The translations under genes were made by a program, and so were the position numbers. The notes below the pieces were generated by a model. It was not told where the DNA came from. It did no database searches and was given only the letters and a program-made list of their open reading frames with translations. Shown one piece after another: positions 33,897-43,532 of a DNA stretch of 64,000 nt; the stretch's first letter is position 1; each line of letters opens with the position of its first letter. The stretch is taken from assembly GCA_029202525.1 (NCBI GenBank), contig CP119325.1:5058001-5122000 (forward strand). The letters are read 5' to 3'. Origin of the DNA: Candidatus Pseudomonas phytovorans. Its GTDB lineage: Bacteria > Pseudomonadota > Gammaproteobacteria > Pseudomonadales > Pseudomonadaceae.

Positions 33897-35567
33897 TCAC
33901 CCTTCATCTGTTTGCCACTTCTCAACGTAGCCTAAAAACTCTTCATGTGGCCTGCGCACGTTTCTCCAACTGCTTATGTCGGCGAGTTTGTCTCTTGTCT
34001 TTGCCGTTGTTACCACAAGACGCCTCTTGGCGCGGGAAATACCCACGAAAAAAGTGCATCGAACTTCATGGGTGTCATTGCCCCAATAGGCCTCTTTCTC
34101 CACACCTAGCAATATGACCGAATCAAACTCAAGGCCTTTGCTTTTGTGGACAGTCAAAATTCGGATCGACCGATCATCAGCTAGTTGCGCAAGAGCCTTG
34201 AGTAAATCGGGCTCCTGCTCCATTGCCGCGTCAATGTATTTCTTGAGATCGCGGATGATTTCCTTCAAGCGATCACGCGATTCGTAATCATGGGAGAGGC
34301 CAGTCAGCATGCTCACACCCACCATTGATAGAAACGTCTTCAGCAGCGTCCACCTCTGAGCATAATTCTTCGCAGCGAGATCCGCTGCGGCAGTCTTCCG
34401 CGCCTCCTTGATGAACCGATTCCAATCGTTTCGAACGGAACTACCATGCTCGTCGTCATCAGCCGGAATGATCCGCCGCAGCAACCTCGTCCAGGCTTTC
34501 GGCTCACGAGAGCCATAAAGGCACAGCAGAAAATCCACGATGACCAAAGCAATGGGCTCGGTGGTGATGTCCTGCATCTGATTTTCATTACGATGACCGA
34601 CACCCAAAGCATCAAGCGCTGAGGTTAAGCGGGCGGTGTAGGCCTCAGGGTAGCTTCTAACCAATACTGCAATGTCAGAGGGAGCAACGCCTTCGACGTT
34701 GATCCAGGTGTTGATCTGATCGGCAAGGCTGAAGGCCTCGTCGGTGCAGTCCTTGAAAGACTGAAGTAGGATCTCGCCCCCCTCACCGCCCAAGAGCTCT
34801 GCGGGCATTTCAGAACCGGGATCGAGCACCTTGATGAGGTCGTTCTGCAGCCTGAGGAGCAGAGGTTGCGAGCGAAAATTGCGGTAGATGTTGAGATGGG
34901 TGGCAGAAAAATCCGTTTCAAACTTCCCGAATACGCCGTCAAGCGCGCCGGCCCAGCCCATGATTTTCTGTTTCACATCCCCAACCGCAGTGATCCGACG
35001 CGCCGTACCACCAAAAATCTTGCTGACCAGCGCGTACTGCTCATCCGTGCAGTCCTGAAATTCATCGAGAAACACATCACTGTAGGTTTGCCTGATGGCA
35101 TTCACTGCCATGGGATAGACGTCGAGGATCTTCAGAGCCAACGGGATCAGAAGTCCGAACTCGGTTTGGACAGGGTGTGCCTTCCCTTTGGGCACCACTC
35201 GAAAACCCGCGTCTAGCGCATCGTGGCCGGTGAGAACGGGGCGAAATCGTTCAATAATCCGCTTCGCGAAGCCATGGAACGTGTAGCTGTCGAACCGGCT
35301 GGCGTAGTCGGGCCCGCATCGCCGCCACACCCGTTCCTTCAGGTTATTGCTCGCGTCCACCTTGAAGGCAATGGCCAATATCCTCTTCGGGTACCGGCAT
35401 GCCCCCGTGGTCAGCAGGAAGTCAGCGCGCTGGGCGAGCAGTTCAGACTTGCCGGCGCCCGGGCCTGCTGTCAGCGCCACGCACCGTTTGATCTCCCTGA
35501 CCGCCGCCTCCGCATTTGGCTCCAAAATTATGCCCTCAGAGGGTTTCCAGTCCTCGGAGGAAATCAT
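33897..35567 (-). CDS. gajB: Gabija GajB, UvrD-like helicase
   Basis: Second subunit of the Gabija anti-phage system, 556 aa. Superfamily 1 helicase motifs are present in order: Walker A TAGPGAGKS (33-41), motif II DEFQDCT, motif III/IV around YRNFRSQP, motif V VHKSKGLEFDSVIL and motif VI VGISRAKRRLVV. The length fits GajB (about 500 aa). It overlaps gajA by 4 bases (ATGA), the standard pair. In Gabija the GajB ATPase senses nucleotides or DNA ends and works in a large complex with the GajA nuclease. Confidence 0.93.
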   Translation of the reverse strand: MISSEDWKPSEGIILEPNAEAAVREIKRCVALTAGPGAGKSELLAQRADFLLTTGACRYPKRILAIAFKVDASNNLKERVWRRCGPDYASRFDSYTFHGFAKRIIERFRPVLTGHDALDAGFRVVPKGKAHPVQTEFGLLIPLALKILDVYPMAVNAIRQTYSDVFLDEFQDCTDEQYALVSKIFGGTARRITAVGDVKQKIMGWAGALDGVFGKFETDFSATHLNIYRNFRSQPLLLRLQNDLIKVLDPGSEMPAELLGGEGGEILLQSFKDCTDEAFSLADQINTWINVEGVAPSDIAVLVRSYPEAYTARLTSALDALGVGHRNENQMQDITTEPIALVIVDFLLCLYGSREPKAWTRLLRRIIPADDDEHGSSVRNDWNRFIKEARKTAAADLAAKNYAQRWTLLKTFLSMVGVSMLTGLSHDYESRDRLKEIIRDLKKYIDAAMEQEPDLLKALAQLADDRSIRILTVHKSKGLEFDSVILLGVEKEAYWGNDTHEVRCTFFVGISRAKRRLVVTTAKTRDKLADISSWRNVRRPHEEFLGYVEKWQTDEG

Positions 35568-37519
35568 TCCGAAAGCCCTTCGATCTTGGCGATGACGAAG
35601 TCTGCTAGACGATTTAGGGAAGCAGGCATGGCCGCTCGCAGTTGATCATCTGTCAGCTTTGAAAGCGCTTCGATATGCGACTTTGGCTTGCTGTCGAGCT
35701 TGAAAAGCTTGTGGTAAGCGATGAAATGCTTGCGTTCTTTGAGAGAGTACTGAAAACGATCATGGTGGCTATCTCCGAGCACTGATTTGACCTGAGGCAG
35801 TTTCGGGACAACTAGGTCTTCAGGGGACAACCCATAGGCGTGCGGATAAGCCTTGAGCATCGAAAAGTCCAGATCCATTGGCGCTGAGAAAAACACCCCC
35901 AGAGGCTCCAGATCGGCAATGTAGGATACATATTCCGGATTCTTTTCGATCTCTAGAATCTTGATCTTGGAATCGTTCCAATTTGGCAGGTCTTTGAGCT
36001 CATCATCTGTCATGTACAGATCACCTGGTCGGTGCTTTTTCATCTCCGTCGCAACGTATTTAATACGTCCCCATCCCCCGCCAAAACGCGCCACATCCAG
36101 ATCCAACAAAGTGATGTAGGGGATCTGGAGCCCACTGAGCAGCCTCCAAAAGTGATTGATATGGCGACCACCCAGCGGGGTAATGGTGATAGCTGCCTCG
36201 TCAACCATCACCCCCTTTGCAGCCAACAGCCGAGGCAGGACTATCTCCTCACTGTCTCCCTCCCCCAGGATGACCAGGCGGGAAAAATAGACCTCCGGAT
36301 AAGCCTGTACGGCCTCCCTTACAAACTTGTAAGCCTCACCCTTCTTATTGGGTGGCATTCGAATCTTCGTCACCATCGTGCAGCGGGTCTCGTCCAACCT
36401 CAGATACCTAATGGCCGAAGGATCTACGCGCCGGAGCATCGAAGGGGCATGAGTCGCTATGAGTGCCTGAGAGTCGGCAAAGTTGGAGTCGCCAACCAAC
36501 CCTTTGAGGGATGACACGATCCGCCCCAGGTAATGAGGAGAGAGGCTGTTCTCTGGTTCTTCCAAAGCAACGATAGTGAACACCGCAGGGCGCAGCTTTT
36601 CAGCGTCAAATGAGTCGTCATTGCCATGCAGCACCGCTCGTCCGACAGCCTGGGACGACAAAACCAACGAAAGGTAAAGCATCGATTTTTGGCCATCACT
36701 CAGCCGTGAGAAATCGACCAGTTGCTCACCATGCCCTGGGGAGAACGAAACCGAAAGATGGCGCAGCAGCGACTCGATTTCGTTGGCCATGAAGGTCACG
36801 CTCGGCTGCGTGAAAAACTGGCCCTTGTGGAGCTCTTTCCAAGTCTTGGTCAGACCTGCGCTGAGGCTGAGCACCGATTCATTCTGAGTAAGGCTCTGGG
36901 AAATATCTGTGGTGAGTTGCTGGATTGTCTCTCGCTGCTCCGACCAGTTCACAGCTCGCAGCAAACGCCCCAGCAAGGCGTTCGCGCCATAGGCGATGTG
37001 GTCAGCCGGATCTCGACGAGCCGGAAGGTAGTGAACCTGAATGAAGTTCCGCTCGTCTCTGGGCACCGGAGCGGTGTCGACCGGCTCGTCATCTTCATCC
37101 ACGTCCAGAACGTACACGAGGCTCTGCTCGATTTCATCGTCAATGCCAATCGTTGCATCAAGGCGGTACCTGACCCGAGGCACACCATCAGGGGTATCGA
37201 GGCGCATGTGCCCAAAGTGCGTTGGAATCGTCGGGTGTTCGTTCTCGTCGTCACTGAGTTCGGGGAAGGTGAACTCAGCCTCGATCCAAAGCGCTCGATG
37301 GTCTGGAGCGTCCACTTCATCGTGGGGGACGAAAAAATCCGACTTACGTAATCGCCGCTGATTGGGGTCAAACGAAAAGAGGCGACAGAGCGCCTGGAGC
37401 GTAGCTGTCTTCCCGGAGCCGTTGGGGCCGATCAGAAATGTGAGGTCGGCCAAATCAACGGTGACTGGTTCCGCACCGAACGACTGAAAACCACAGATGC
37501 GAACGAACTGAAGCTTCAA
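35564..37519 (-). CDS. gajA: Gabija GajA, ATPase-TOPRIM nuclease
   Basis: OLD-family nuclease, 651 aa. The N-terminal ABC-type ATPase has Walker A GPNGSGKT (31-38) and a SRLSDGQKSMLYL-type signature region, then VALEEPENSLSP (Walker B). The C-terminal TOPRIM domain is marked by VILGEGDSEE and TLLDLDVARFGGGW, which hold the metal-binding acidic residues. The last part is helical. Together with the coupled gajB this is a complete Gabija system, known to cut phage DNA and stop infection. Confidence 0.93.
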   Translation of the reverse strand: MKLQFVRICGFQSFGAEPVTVDLADLTFLIGPNGSGKTATLQALCRLFSFDPNQRRLRKSDFFVPHDEVDAPDHRALWIEAEFTFPELSDDENEHPTIPTHFGHMRLDTPDGVPRVRYRLDATIGIDDEIEQSLVYVLDVDEDDEPVDTAPVPRDERNFIQVHYLPARRDPADHIAYGANALLGRLLRAVNWSEQRETIQQLTTDISQSLTQNESVLSLSAGLTKTWKELHKGQFFTQPSVTFMANEIESLLRHLSVSFSPGHGEQLVDFSRLSDGQKSMLYLSLVLSSQAVGRAVLHGNDDSFDAEKLRPAVFTIVALEEPENSLSPHYLGRIVSSLKGLVGDSNFADSQALIATHAPSMLRRVDPSAIRYLRLDETRCTMVTKIRMPPNKKGEAYKFVREAVQAYPEVYFSRLVILGEGDSEEIVLPRLLAAKGVMVDEAAITITPLGGRHINHFWRLLSGLQIPYITLLDLDVARFGGGWGRIKYVATEMKKHRPGDLYMTDDELKDLPNWNDSKIKILEIEKNPEYVSYIADLEPLGVFFSAPMDLDFSMLKAYPHAYGLSPEDLVVPKLPQVKSVLGDSHHDRFQYSLKERKHFIAYHKLFKLDSKPKSHIEALSKLTDDQLRAAMPASLNRLADFVIAKIEGLSE

Positions 37520-37733
37520 AGTAGAATCCTTTCCATGTGAGGTCAGCGGTGCCGGTGACGATATGCTTCAATGTCAATCCAAACGCTCAATTAGCCCAAC
37601 CAAAAACACTGAGGACGCGATCGCGCGAGCATTACCGACGCGAATGGCCACATACAACGACCAGTGGCCTCAAGGCCATTACGGCAACTCGGGGTCGAAC
37701 CGTTGCAAGATATGGCACGAGGTCGAACACCCG

Positions 37734-38642
37734 CTAAGCGTAGGCGAGCATCTGACGGATCTTACGCCCCCAGGTTTTATCGTGGATGAAACGTTGATGG
37801 TCGTGATCACCGTTAATGATCTCGTCCTTGGTCAGAGTCGATAGGACTTCCCAATCTTCACCAAACTTATAGGTTGCGTTATCCAGATGTGAGCTTTCAA
37901 GGAGATAAATCCCACGCGTGGAAAAGCCGAAGACGAAGTAGCCTTGGTAGCCCCCTCGGCCCGTCGCAAAGAAATCAGGCTCGAACCGAGTGATCTCCCT
38001 TATCCGGTGTTCGATTACCCCCTGCTCTGATGCCCGCAGACCGGCCAGATAGGGTTTTACGATGGCCTCAGCACTCTTCCAAGGGTATTTCCCAGGGGGG
38101 AGCAGATCCCATTGCAACTGACGTGCCTGCACCTTAGCGATGCGCTGACGCTCAACGTCGAAAATCTCAAATTCCTGGAAGAATTCGAGCATGAGGTTCG
38201 CCAAGTGAATCAGCTCTGCGGGCGGCTCATCGATTTTCAGCCGGCGAGTCACGATGTACTCCTTCCCACCGATCACGCTTAGAGAAAGGTGCTCCATGGG
38301 CGGGCGAACAAAGTCAATGGGATACACATCCATTGTTCGAATTTGCACACCGCTATGCTCTTGGCCATGCCAGTCTTTCCAGCTTCGGTATTGCGGAACT
38401 GATTTTTTGATCAGCGGGAGATCTCGACGTTTGATCTCCTTGCCCCGAGCATTGAATTCGCTGATTTTTCCAATCACCGCAGGTAGGATCGAATCACCGT
38501 CTGTTTCGAGGTGAGCAATAGCCAGCCGCGCCTGAACGTCTTGATCGACTTTGTCTCGCTCGATCACAAACAGCATCTCGTGGGCGCCATGCGAGTGCGC
38601 AATGATTCTGTTGACACTATTGATTGACTTGCCTGTAACCAT
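37734..38642 (-). CDS. Hypothetical protein upstream of Gabija
   Basis: 302 aa if read from MVTGKSINSVN (38642); starts at 38660 and 38687 are also possible. The sequence is soluble, with no motif I can name. It lies directly upstream of gajA on the same strand, about 214 bases away, and downstream of the PD-(D/E)XK-like gene. It may be part of the same defence run or simply cargo. Confidence 0.5.
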   Translation of the reverse strand: MVTGKSINSVNRIIAHSHGAHEMLFVIERDKVDQDVQARLAIAHLETDGDSILPAVIGKISEFNARGKEIKRRDLPLIKKSVPQYRSWKDWHGQEHSGVQIRTMDVYPIDFVRPPMEHLSLSVIGGKEYIVTRRLKIDEPPAELIHLANLMLEFFQEFEIFDVERQRIAKVQARQLQWDLLPPGKYPWKSAEAIVKPYLAGLRASEQGVIEHRIREITRFEPDFFATGRGGYQGYFVFGFSTRGIYLLESSHLDNATYKFGEDWEVLSTLTKDEIINGDHDHQRFIHDKTWGRKIRQMLAYA

Positions 38643-38958
38643 TGCTATCGTCCTTACCATCCGTGAGAGAAATCGAAGGTAGCACACTGCCAGCAGAACT
38701 GAAGTGGCTGGGCGATTGGTCGAGAGCGATTTTTCTCAAGCGCAAGCCTTGGGTCGCTCTCACACCTCAGTCTGTAATACAAGGCTTTGCCAAAGGCATA
38801 ACCGTCATGCACGATGTCGGACTGAGTATGGGCCATTCTGGCGACCTCAAATTGAATTCATCAAGGCACGAAACGCTCTATATCGGGCTTCTTAGTGAGT
38901 CCTGCCGCTAACTCCGGAGCGGATCTACCTCAAGCATGAGCATCATTTCACTCACTGC

Positions 38959-39756
38959 TTAGCGGGATTTTCCCCATTGAGGATTGACAATCAACAACTC
39001 AGAATCCAGGACTGTACGAGAAATCAGCGACAACGTTTCCAGCGACGGGCGTGCGCGGATAACCCTGCTGAGCTCCTGGGTGTCGATCTCCTTCAGCCTT
39101 GACTGAGTCTTGAGCCGACGCACCTTCGCGCCCTCCACCGCCTCAATAATTTCCTCCCCCAGCCTGACCACTCCCTCGTCATCTAAAGGATCCGTTGAAG
39201 GCATGTTGACCTGCCCATTGAGGAACCCACTCAACTTACTGAATTTGACTGAGACTGGATCATCTGAGCAGCGATATGCCGGGCCACGCCGGTTAAATAC
39301 GACATAATGATTCTCTTCATCTGTAATCTCCCCGATGTCCGAAGGCTTAAATGCCATAGAATTATCGAGGATCGCATCATTCAGATAATGGGCATTTAAC
39401 TCTGCACACTCATGGAAAATCGGGGCTGTGTAGGCAACAAGATTCCCTTTGCTTTCGAGCTCAAGGAGTAAATTGTGCTGATCTGATCGCTGGAGAGAAT
39501 GCAGATGCCAGCGATAATACGCCCCACCCATCAGGTCGTGCTCTTTGCAATTTGTCCGCGCCATGTAATGACTCAGCTTAAATTGCAAGAAAATCGGAAT
39601 ACCACCGACAATCTTAACATCATATCCTCCTCCCGCCTGACCTTCAGCGTACAGCGTCGGGAATTGCGGTGCAGCGGCGATCGAGCTTCCCAGCAGCTTC
39701 ACAACTTCGTTGGTCACTGCATAGCCATAAGAAAACTCGGAGATGTTAGGCGTCAT
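38959..39756 (-). CDS. PD-(D/E)XK-like protein of unknown function
   Basis: 265 aa. Residues 38-60 (E38, GGGYDVK with Asp46, then FLQFK with Gln58 and Lys60) fit the PD-(D/E)XK nuclease core, with Q in place of the acidic residue. The rest is not recognised. The same pattern occurs in uncharacterised proteins that I associate with defence loci. It starts 37 bases after the TIR gene at 39794-40306, so is probably co-transcribed with it. Nuclease activity is inferred only. Confidence 0.55.
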   Translation of the reverse strand: MTPNISEFSYGYAVTNEVVKLLGSSIAAAPQFPTLYAEGQAGGGYDVKIVGGIPIFLQFKLSHYMARTNCKEHDLMGGAYYRWHLHSLQRSDQHNLLLELESKGNLVAYTAPIFHECAELNAHYLNDAILDNSMAFKPSDIGEITDEENHYVVFNRRGPAYRCSDDPVSVKFSKLSGFLNGQVNMPSTDPLDDEGVVRLGEEIIEAVEGAKVRRLKTQSRLKEIDTQELSRVIRARPSLETLSLISRTVLDSELLIVNPQWGKSR

Positions 39757-39793
39757 GGATAGTCCTTATCTTAGTTCGTGATCTGCCACGGTT

Positions 39794-40306
39794 TTAGAGA
39801 GACCGTGCGACAACACCGCCGCTTGTTCTTCCGGGATACCAGGCAGCTAGGCTGCCCTGTTGAGACTCATCGATGTGCCGGTAGATATCGACGTACTCAT
39901 TTCCGTACGTTTTCCCGTGTTCTTTGGTGGGGATCACGAAGATGCTGTCATAGCTCTTTACACCATCAGCGTAACCAATTTCCCACGGGCACCAGCGTGA
40001 CGCCAAGGCATTGGGGGTTGCTAGGAATAGAAACAGGTCAGCCTCCACAATCCTATTTTTGATCATCCTGGCAGTGTTGCCATTGGTATGCTCTGGCATC
40101 TCGCTGTCCATCCAGTCGACGTACAAATGGAGACCTTGGTCTTTGAAGAGTTTCAGCAACCCCTCAACCGCTATTCGATCCTTATGGCTATGACACAAGA
40201 ACGCTGTTCTGTAGCCAAGCGTACGGGCATTCTGAGAGTTCGAGGCGGTGGTGTAATAACGACTGCGCGAGCCTGCAGATCGTAAGGTACCAAGGTCAAG
40301 GGGCAT
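39794..40306 (-). CDS. TIR-domain protein C
   Basis: 170 aa. After about 30 residues the TIR domain starts with TAFLCHSHKDRIAVE, continues with LYVDWMDSEMPEH and ends with RWCPWEIGYADG, placing the catalytic Glu at 109. It is closely similar in layout to the TIR gene at 31731-32306. It lies 121 bases after the two-helix membrane protein gene in the same run. Confidence 0.85.
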   Translation of the reverse strand: MPLDLGTLRSAGSRSRYYTTASNSQNARTLGYRTAFLCHSHKDRIAVEGLLKLFKDQGLHLYVDWMDSEMPEHTNGNTARMIKNRIVEADLFLFLATPNALASRWCPWEIGYADGVKSYDSIFVIPTKEHGKTYGNEYVDIYRHIDESQQGSLAAWYPGRTSGGVVARSL

Positions 40307-40427
40307 TGCTGGCTATCCTATGGTGTTGCCGACACGGGTCAGCGGTATCTACTCATTTTTTAGAATGGTGGCATTGCTAAGCTGTCCGGATGGCTAGGCT
40401 TTACTGATTTCTTAGCCATCCGGATTG

Positions 40428-40835
40428 CTAAGCTGCCGGTGCCCCTAAGATGCGCGTCGCAGCAAAGATCGAACCGAACACAGAGCCATGAAAAATGATT
40501 AGTGTCTTGGAGAAAACGGCCTTGAAGAAGTCCATGTTTCCATTTTTGACTTCAAGCCCCATGGCAAAGTCGACGTTATCCGGCTCAAGCAATCTGATTT
40601 TGTCGTAGAGTCGTCGATAGTTACGCTCCAAAGCCAAGAAATAGCCATCCAGACCCCACAACGCTATGGCTGGCACAAAAGCATACTGAGCAAAACCCTT
40701 GCTGTCTTGAGCAGCTGCGAGCGCAAAAAGTCCAGAAATCAGCAACACCGACCAGCCTTTGAGGAGGAAGGAGTTCGTGGACAACCGATTGATAACACCC
40801 TGGACGAACTCCAGGTGTTTTAGCTTTCTATCCAA
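40428..40835 (-). CDS. Two-helix membrane protein of the TIR/SLOG operon
   Basis: 135 aa. Residues 25-62 contain two hydrophobic segments separated by a short polar turn; a further hydrophobic stretch lies near 110-128. The amphipathic N-terminus reads EFVQGVINRLSTNSFLLKGW. I recognise this type as a small membrane protein that recurs beside TIR genes; it could be a pore-forming effector. It lies nine bases after the TIR gene at 40845, so is clearly in the operon. Confidence 0.65.
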   Translation of the reverse strand: MDRKLKHLEFVQGVINRLSTNSFLLKGWSVLLISGLFALAAAQDSKGFAQYAFVPAIALWGLDGYFLALERNYRRLYDKIRLLEPDNVDFAMGLEVKNGNMDFFKAVFSKTLIIFHGSVFGSIFAATRILGAPAA

Positions 40836-40844
40836 TTTATAAAC

Positions 40845-41600
40845 TCAATTCTTACTTGCGTGGAGACTTTGAATGGCCTTATTGAACTCGGTTTTACTCT
40901 GCCACTCGGGACGTTCTCTCAACCAATTCACAAATCTGGACGAAGACACACTTTTCAAATGCCAGGTAGGTGCTTTATGAAAAACTGGAGCGGTAGCCGA
41001 CTCCATTGCGGCATCAAAGATAGGCCCTCCCTCCAACTCCCACATCATCTGGCTAAACATCAGCTCCATATGAATCCAAGGAGAGTGGGTCATACTCTCA
41101 CCCTGAACAGAGTGCTTGACAGAAATAGAGTTGCCCGTATTCAAGAATAAAAGAGTCGAAGACTGCATGATCATTTTTTGCAGAGCTGTCACCAAAGTCA
41201 TGTAGACATGGGCAGTTGACCCGTTACGGCGCTCGTAATTGTAACTCTCACTCCTACCAACTTTCGAGTAGTTATCGTCGATTACCCTAAGCAGCTCATA
41301 TACCGAACCCCACACAACGGAATCTACAAAGGCTTCAATGCCTTTCTTCTTCAGCTCATAAGCTAGCTGAATCGCCATATCCTGGTCATCTGAGGAATGA
41401 GAGATGAAGACATCGCACTTCACCCTGGGAAACAAGTGCTCAGCGATCAACTCAGCACTGATGCTGCTGCCATCCCTCATCAGGTATTTGCGTAGATCAA
41501 CTCTCTTGGCTTCTACACTTTGTGTGTGTGCCTCAACGACCGCCTTCGAAACTGCCAAATCATTACGATCTAGGCTCAGATTAAATCCATAATGCATCAC
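40845..41600 (-). CDS. TIR-domain protein B
   Basis: 251 aa. A 60-residue N-terminal extension precedes the TIR core: CDVFISHSSDDQDMAIQLAYEL (62-83) and FVDSVVWGS. The expected glutamate is Glu179 in SPWIHMELMF, at an unusually long distance because of an insertion (about residues 105-165). It begins right next to the stop of the SLOG-like gene. The insertion and C-terminal extension make it different from the other TIR proteins of the window. Confidence 0.82.
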   Translation of the reverse strand: MMHYGFNLSLDRNDLAVSKAVVEAHTQSVEAKRVDLRKYLMRDGSSISAELIAEHLFPRVKCDVFISHSSDDQDMAIQLAYELKKKGIEAFVDSVVWGSVYELLRVIDDNYSKVGRSESYNYERRNGSTAHVYMTLVTALQKMIMQSSTLLFLNTGNSISVKHSVQGESMTHSPWIHMELMFSQMMWELEGGPIFDAAMESATAPVFHKAPTWHLKSVSSSRFVNWLRERPEWQSKTEFNKAIQSLHASKN

Positions 41601-42221
41601 TTATACTCCTAGAGAAGGCGTCCCAGAATCACGTCGTTTGGGAACAGTAGGGTGGCGATCCAGCTTATGATGAAGCCCAAGCCCAGCCGAGAATACACGT
41701 ACATAATCGAGCAATTCATCGTCTTCATTGGCAGGCATGTTCTGAATTTCCGCCGCAGCGCCACCTGGGCTTTTCAACGCAAGAATCTTAGCGTCTGGAC
41801 AGAGCTTCTTGAAAAGCTCGTACTCCGTCACGATACCTTCTTTACCACCAATAAATACCGCTGCTTCGTAGCGATAAGTGGTAAACATCTGCTCTCTCAT
41901 GATGGATAGGCTTTGGCCAAGATCATTGCCAATGGGTGTTTCGATGAAATTGGCAAACTTCTTATTATCTTCAGGGATGACGCCCGAAAACTGCTTGCTC
42001 TGGAAAATCGTTACCGCGTTCTGATTGGTGATCCCAAGATCTTCGCATACGGCTAGGATCAAAGGCGAAATGGACGGGTGCCCACCGAAAACCAAGTGCT
42101 TACGGCCAATCACCGTGAATAGGAATGAGCGCAATGCGGCTTGGATCAGTACCGGATCGCATCTTAGGTAATAGGGACTCTCGATGTTAGGGACGCTGGC
42201 GGATAGGAAGATACTGCTCAT
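41601..42221 (-). CDS. SLOG-like Rossmann protein
   Basis: 206 aa. HLVFGGHPSISPL (42-53) and AVFIGGKEGIVTEYELF (121-137) are the two glycine-rich loops of SLOG/LOG-type nucleotide-binding domains; KILALKSPGGAA follows. In Thoeris and related systems SLOG domains bind signals made by TIR enzymes. Here it sits directly between two TIR genes, which supports a sensor or adapter role. There is no fused effector domain. Confidence 0.75.
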   Translation of the reverse strand: MSSIFLSASVPNIESPYYLRCDPVLIQAALRSFLFTVIGRKHLVFGGHPSISPLILAVCEDLGITNQNAVTIFQSKQFSGVIPEDNKKFANFIETPIGNDLGQSLSIMREQMFTTYRYEAAVFIGGKEGIVTEYELFKKLCPDAKILALKSPGGAAAEIQNMPANEDDELLDYVRVFSAGLGLHHKLDRHPTVPKRRDSGTPSLGV

Positions 42222-42314
42222 ATATGGTTTCCGATAAATTCTGACTGGTCATGAGTCATCATAGGCTTGATCGACAGGAGCTGGTCAAATCCACAGCTTT
42301 CCACGGATCTACGA

Positions 42315-43493
42315 TCAAGCCACGTTATGGGTGTCAGGCCATTCAATGAACTCCGAGCAAGCATCATCGGTTGAGATCAATCGCACCTGATCAGTTACTG
42401 ACTCGTTCAACCACTCCATATGAGCTCTCCACTTCCGATCCTTGATTCCCACCTGGTTGTAAACAACGGCGACAGGCAGCATATGGAAATCCAAGGTCGC
42501 CTCATGCAGCGCATGGCTCGTAGGAACACCCATCTCCGGGTAGGCCACAATCCTTTTACCGGCGACTTTCACGATCACACTCCGCCGTACTGAATAGCCC
42601 AAGATTTCCCCGTCGTACTCCTCGATCGAGTTACGAAGCTTACTGACGAGACGGGAATAACGCTGCGCAACGCTTTTCGTACGCAGCATCTCGACCATAT
42701 CCATGACCTGGGTAAGCTTGGCGTCTACGAGCTGGCCGAAGGAATTCAGGGACTTGCTGGACAGACGGACTTCACCACAGGCCGTTTGCTCTACTTTCGA
42801 GCTAACCCCTGGCCAACCTACCCGCAACACGCACAAACCTCGCATAGTGGCCTTCGCGAACTCCTGCTTTGTCCAGCGGCTATCGAAGTATTCCTTTGTA
42901 TCCAGGTAGACGATCACGTCTGAGTCGCACAGGCGCTGCCACAGCACCTCCTGAAAGTGTTCGCCAGGGAGAATGTCATGCGTGTCGAGAAATACGTCGT
43001 ATTGACGGGCTGACAGGGCTGCGTAAAGCTGCAGGGCAGCATTGGTCGACTCGACGCGGCGGTAGCTGAGGAAGACCCGGCGCTGTTTAGGAAGCAGCGA
43101 TGCCCCCTCCAGCAGAGCCATAGCAAGGCTGCCCAAGCCACCTTTCATTTCCAGGCCATTGAGGCCGCCCAGCTTTCCTGGAAACTCAGCTGCGAAATTG
43201 TCCTTACAGGTCGCTACGGGGATAAGCGGGACGCGACGCTTGATCAGTTGGCCAACGGCGGCATCGTTATGAGGAGTGCCGCCTCCGTTTGCGCTAAAGC
43301 ACAAAGCGGCGCTACACCTGTCAACGGCTGGGTCGAAACGAACAAGGTCGCCTTCGAACAAACTCACTTCTTTGCCGAGCTTAAGACCCAGGTCTTTCAA
43401 GCGGACTGCGATCTCTTTCTTGAGCTCCTCTGCTAGGCCCCCGGGGACGGTTCCTAGCAGTGCAACGCAATACAGGGGGGCTTGCTCTTCCAT
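42315..43493 (-). CDS. Three-part TIR protein A, first gene of the run
   Basis: 392 aa from MEEQAPLYC (43493). The N-terminal 130 residues form a Rossmann-like domain with a VALLGTVPGG loop and a metal- or nucleotide-site-like ALCFSANGGGTPHND segment. The TIR domain follows: RRVFLSYRRVES (138-149) to TKQEFAKATM with the likely catalytic Glu at 211. A C-terminal domain of about 130 residues is unknown. A TIR in the middle of two extra domains suggests a receptor. It precedes the SLOG-like gene by 93 bases. Confidence 0.8.
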   Translation of the reverse strand: MEEQAPLYCVALLGTVPGGLAEELKKEIAVRLKDLGLKLGKEVSLFEGDLVRFDPAVDRCSAALCFSANGGGTPHNDAAVGQLIKRRVPLIPVATCKDNFAAEFPGKLGGLNGLEMKGGLGSLAMALLEGASLLPKQRRVFLSYRRVESTNAALQLYAALSARQYDVFLDTHDILPGEHFQEVLWQRLCDSDVIVYLDTKEYFDSRWTKQEFAKATMRGLCVLRVGWPGVSSKVEQTACGEVRLSSKSLNSFGQLVDAKLTQVMDMVEMLRTKSVAQRYSRLVSKLRNSIEEYDGEILGYSVRRSVIVKVAGKRIVAYPEMGVPTSHALHEATLDFHMLPVAVVYNQVGIKDRKWRAHMEWLNESVTDQVRLISTDDACSEFIEWPDTHNVA

Positions 43494-43532
43494 GGCGCAG
43501 TGCTCGTTTTCGAAGGGGCATTGTAGTGGCAA

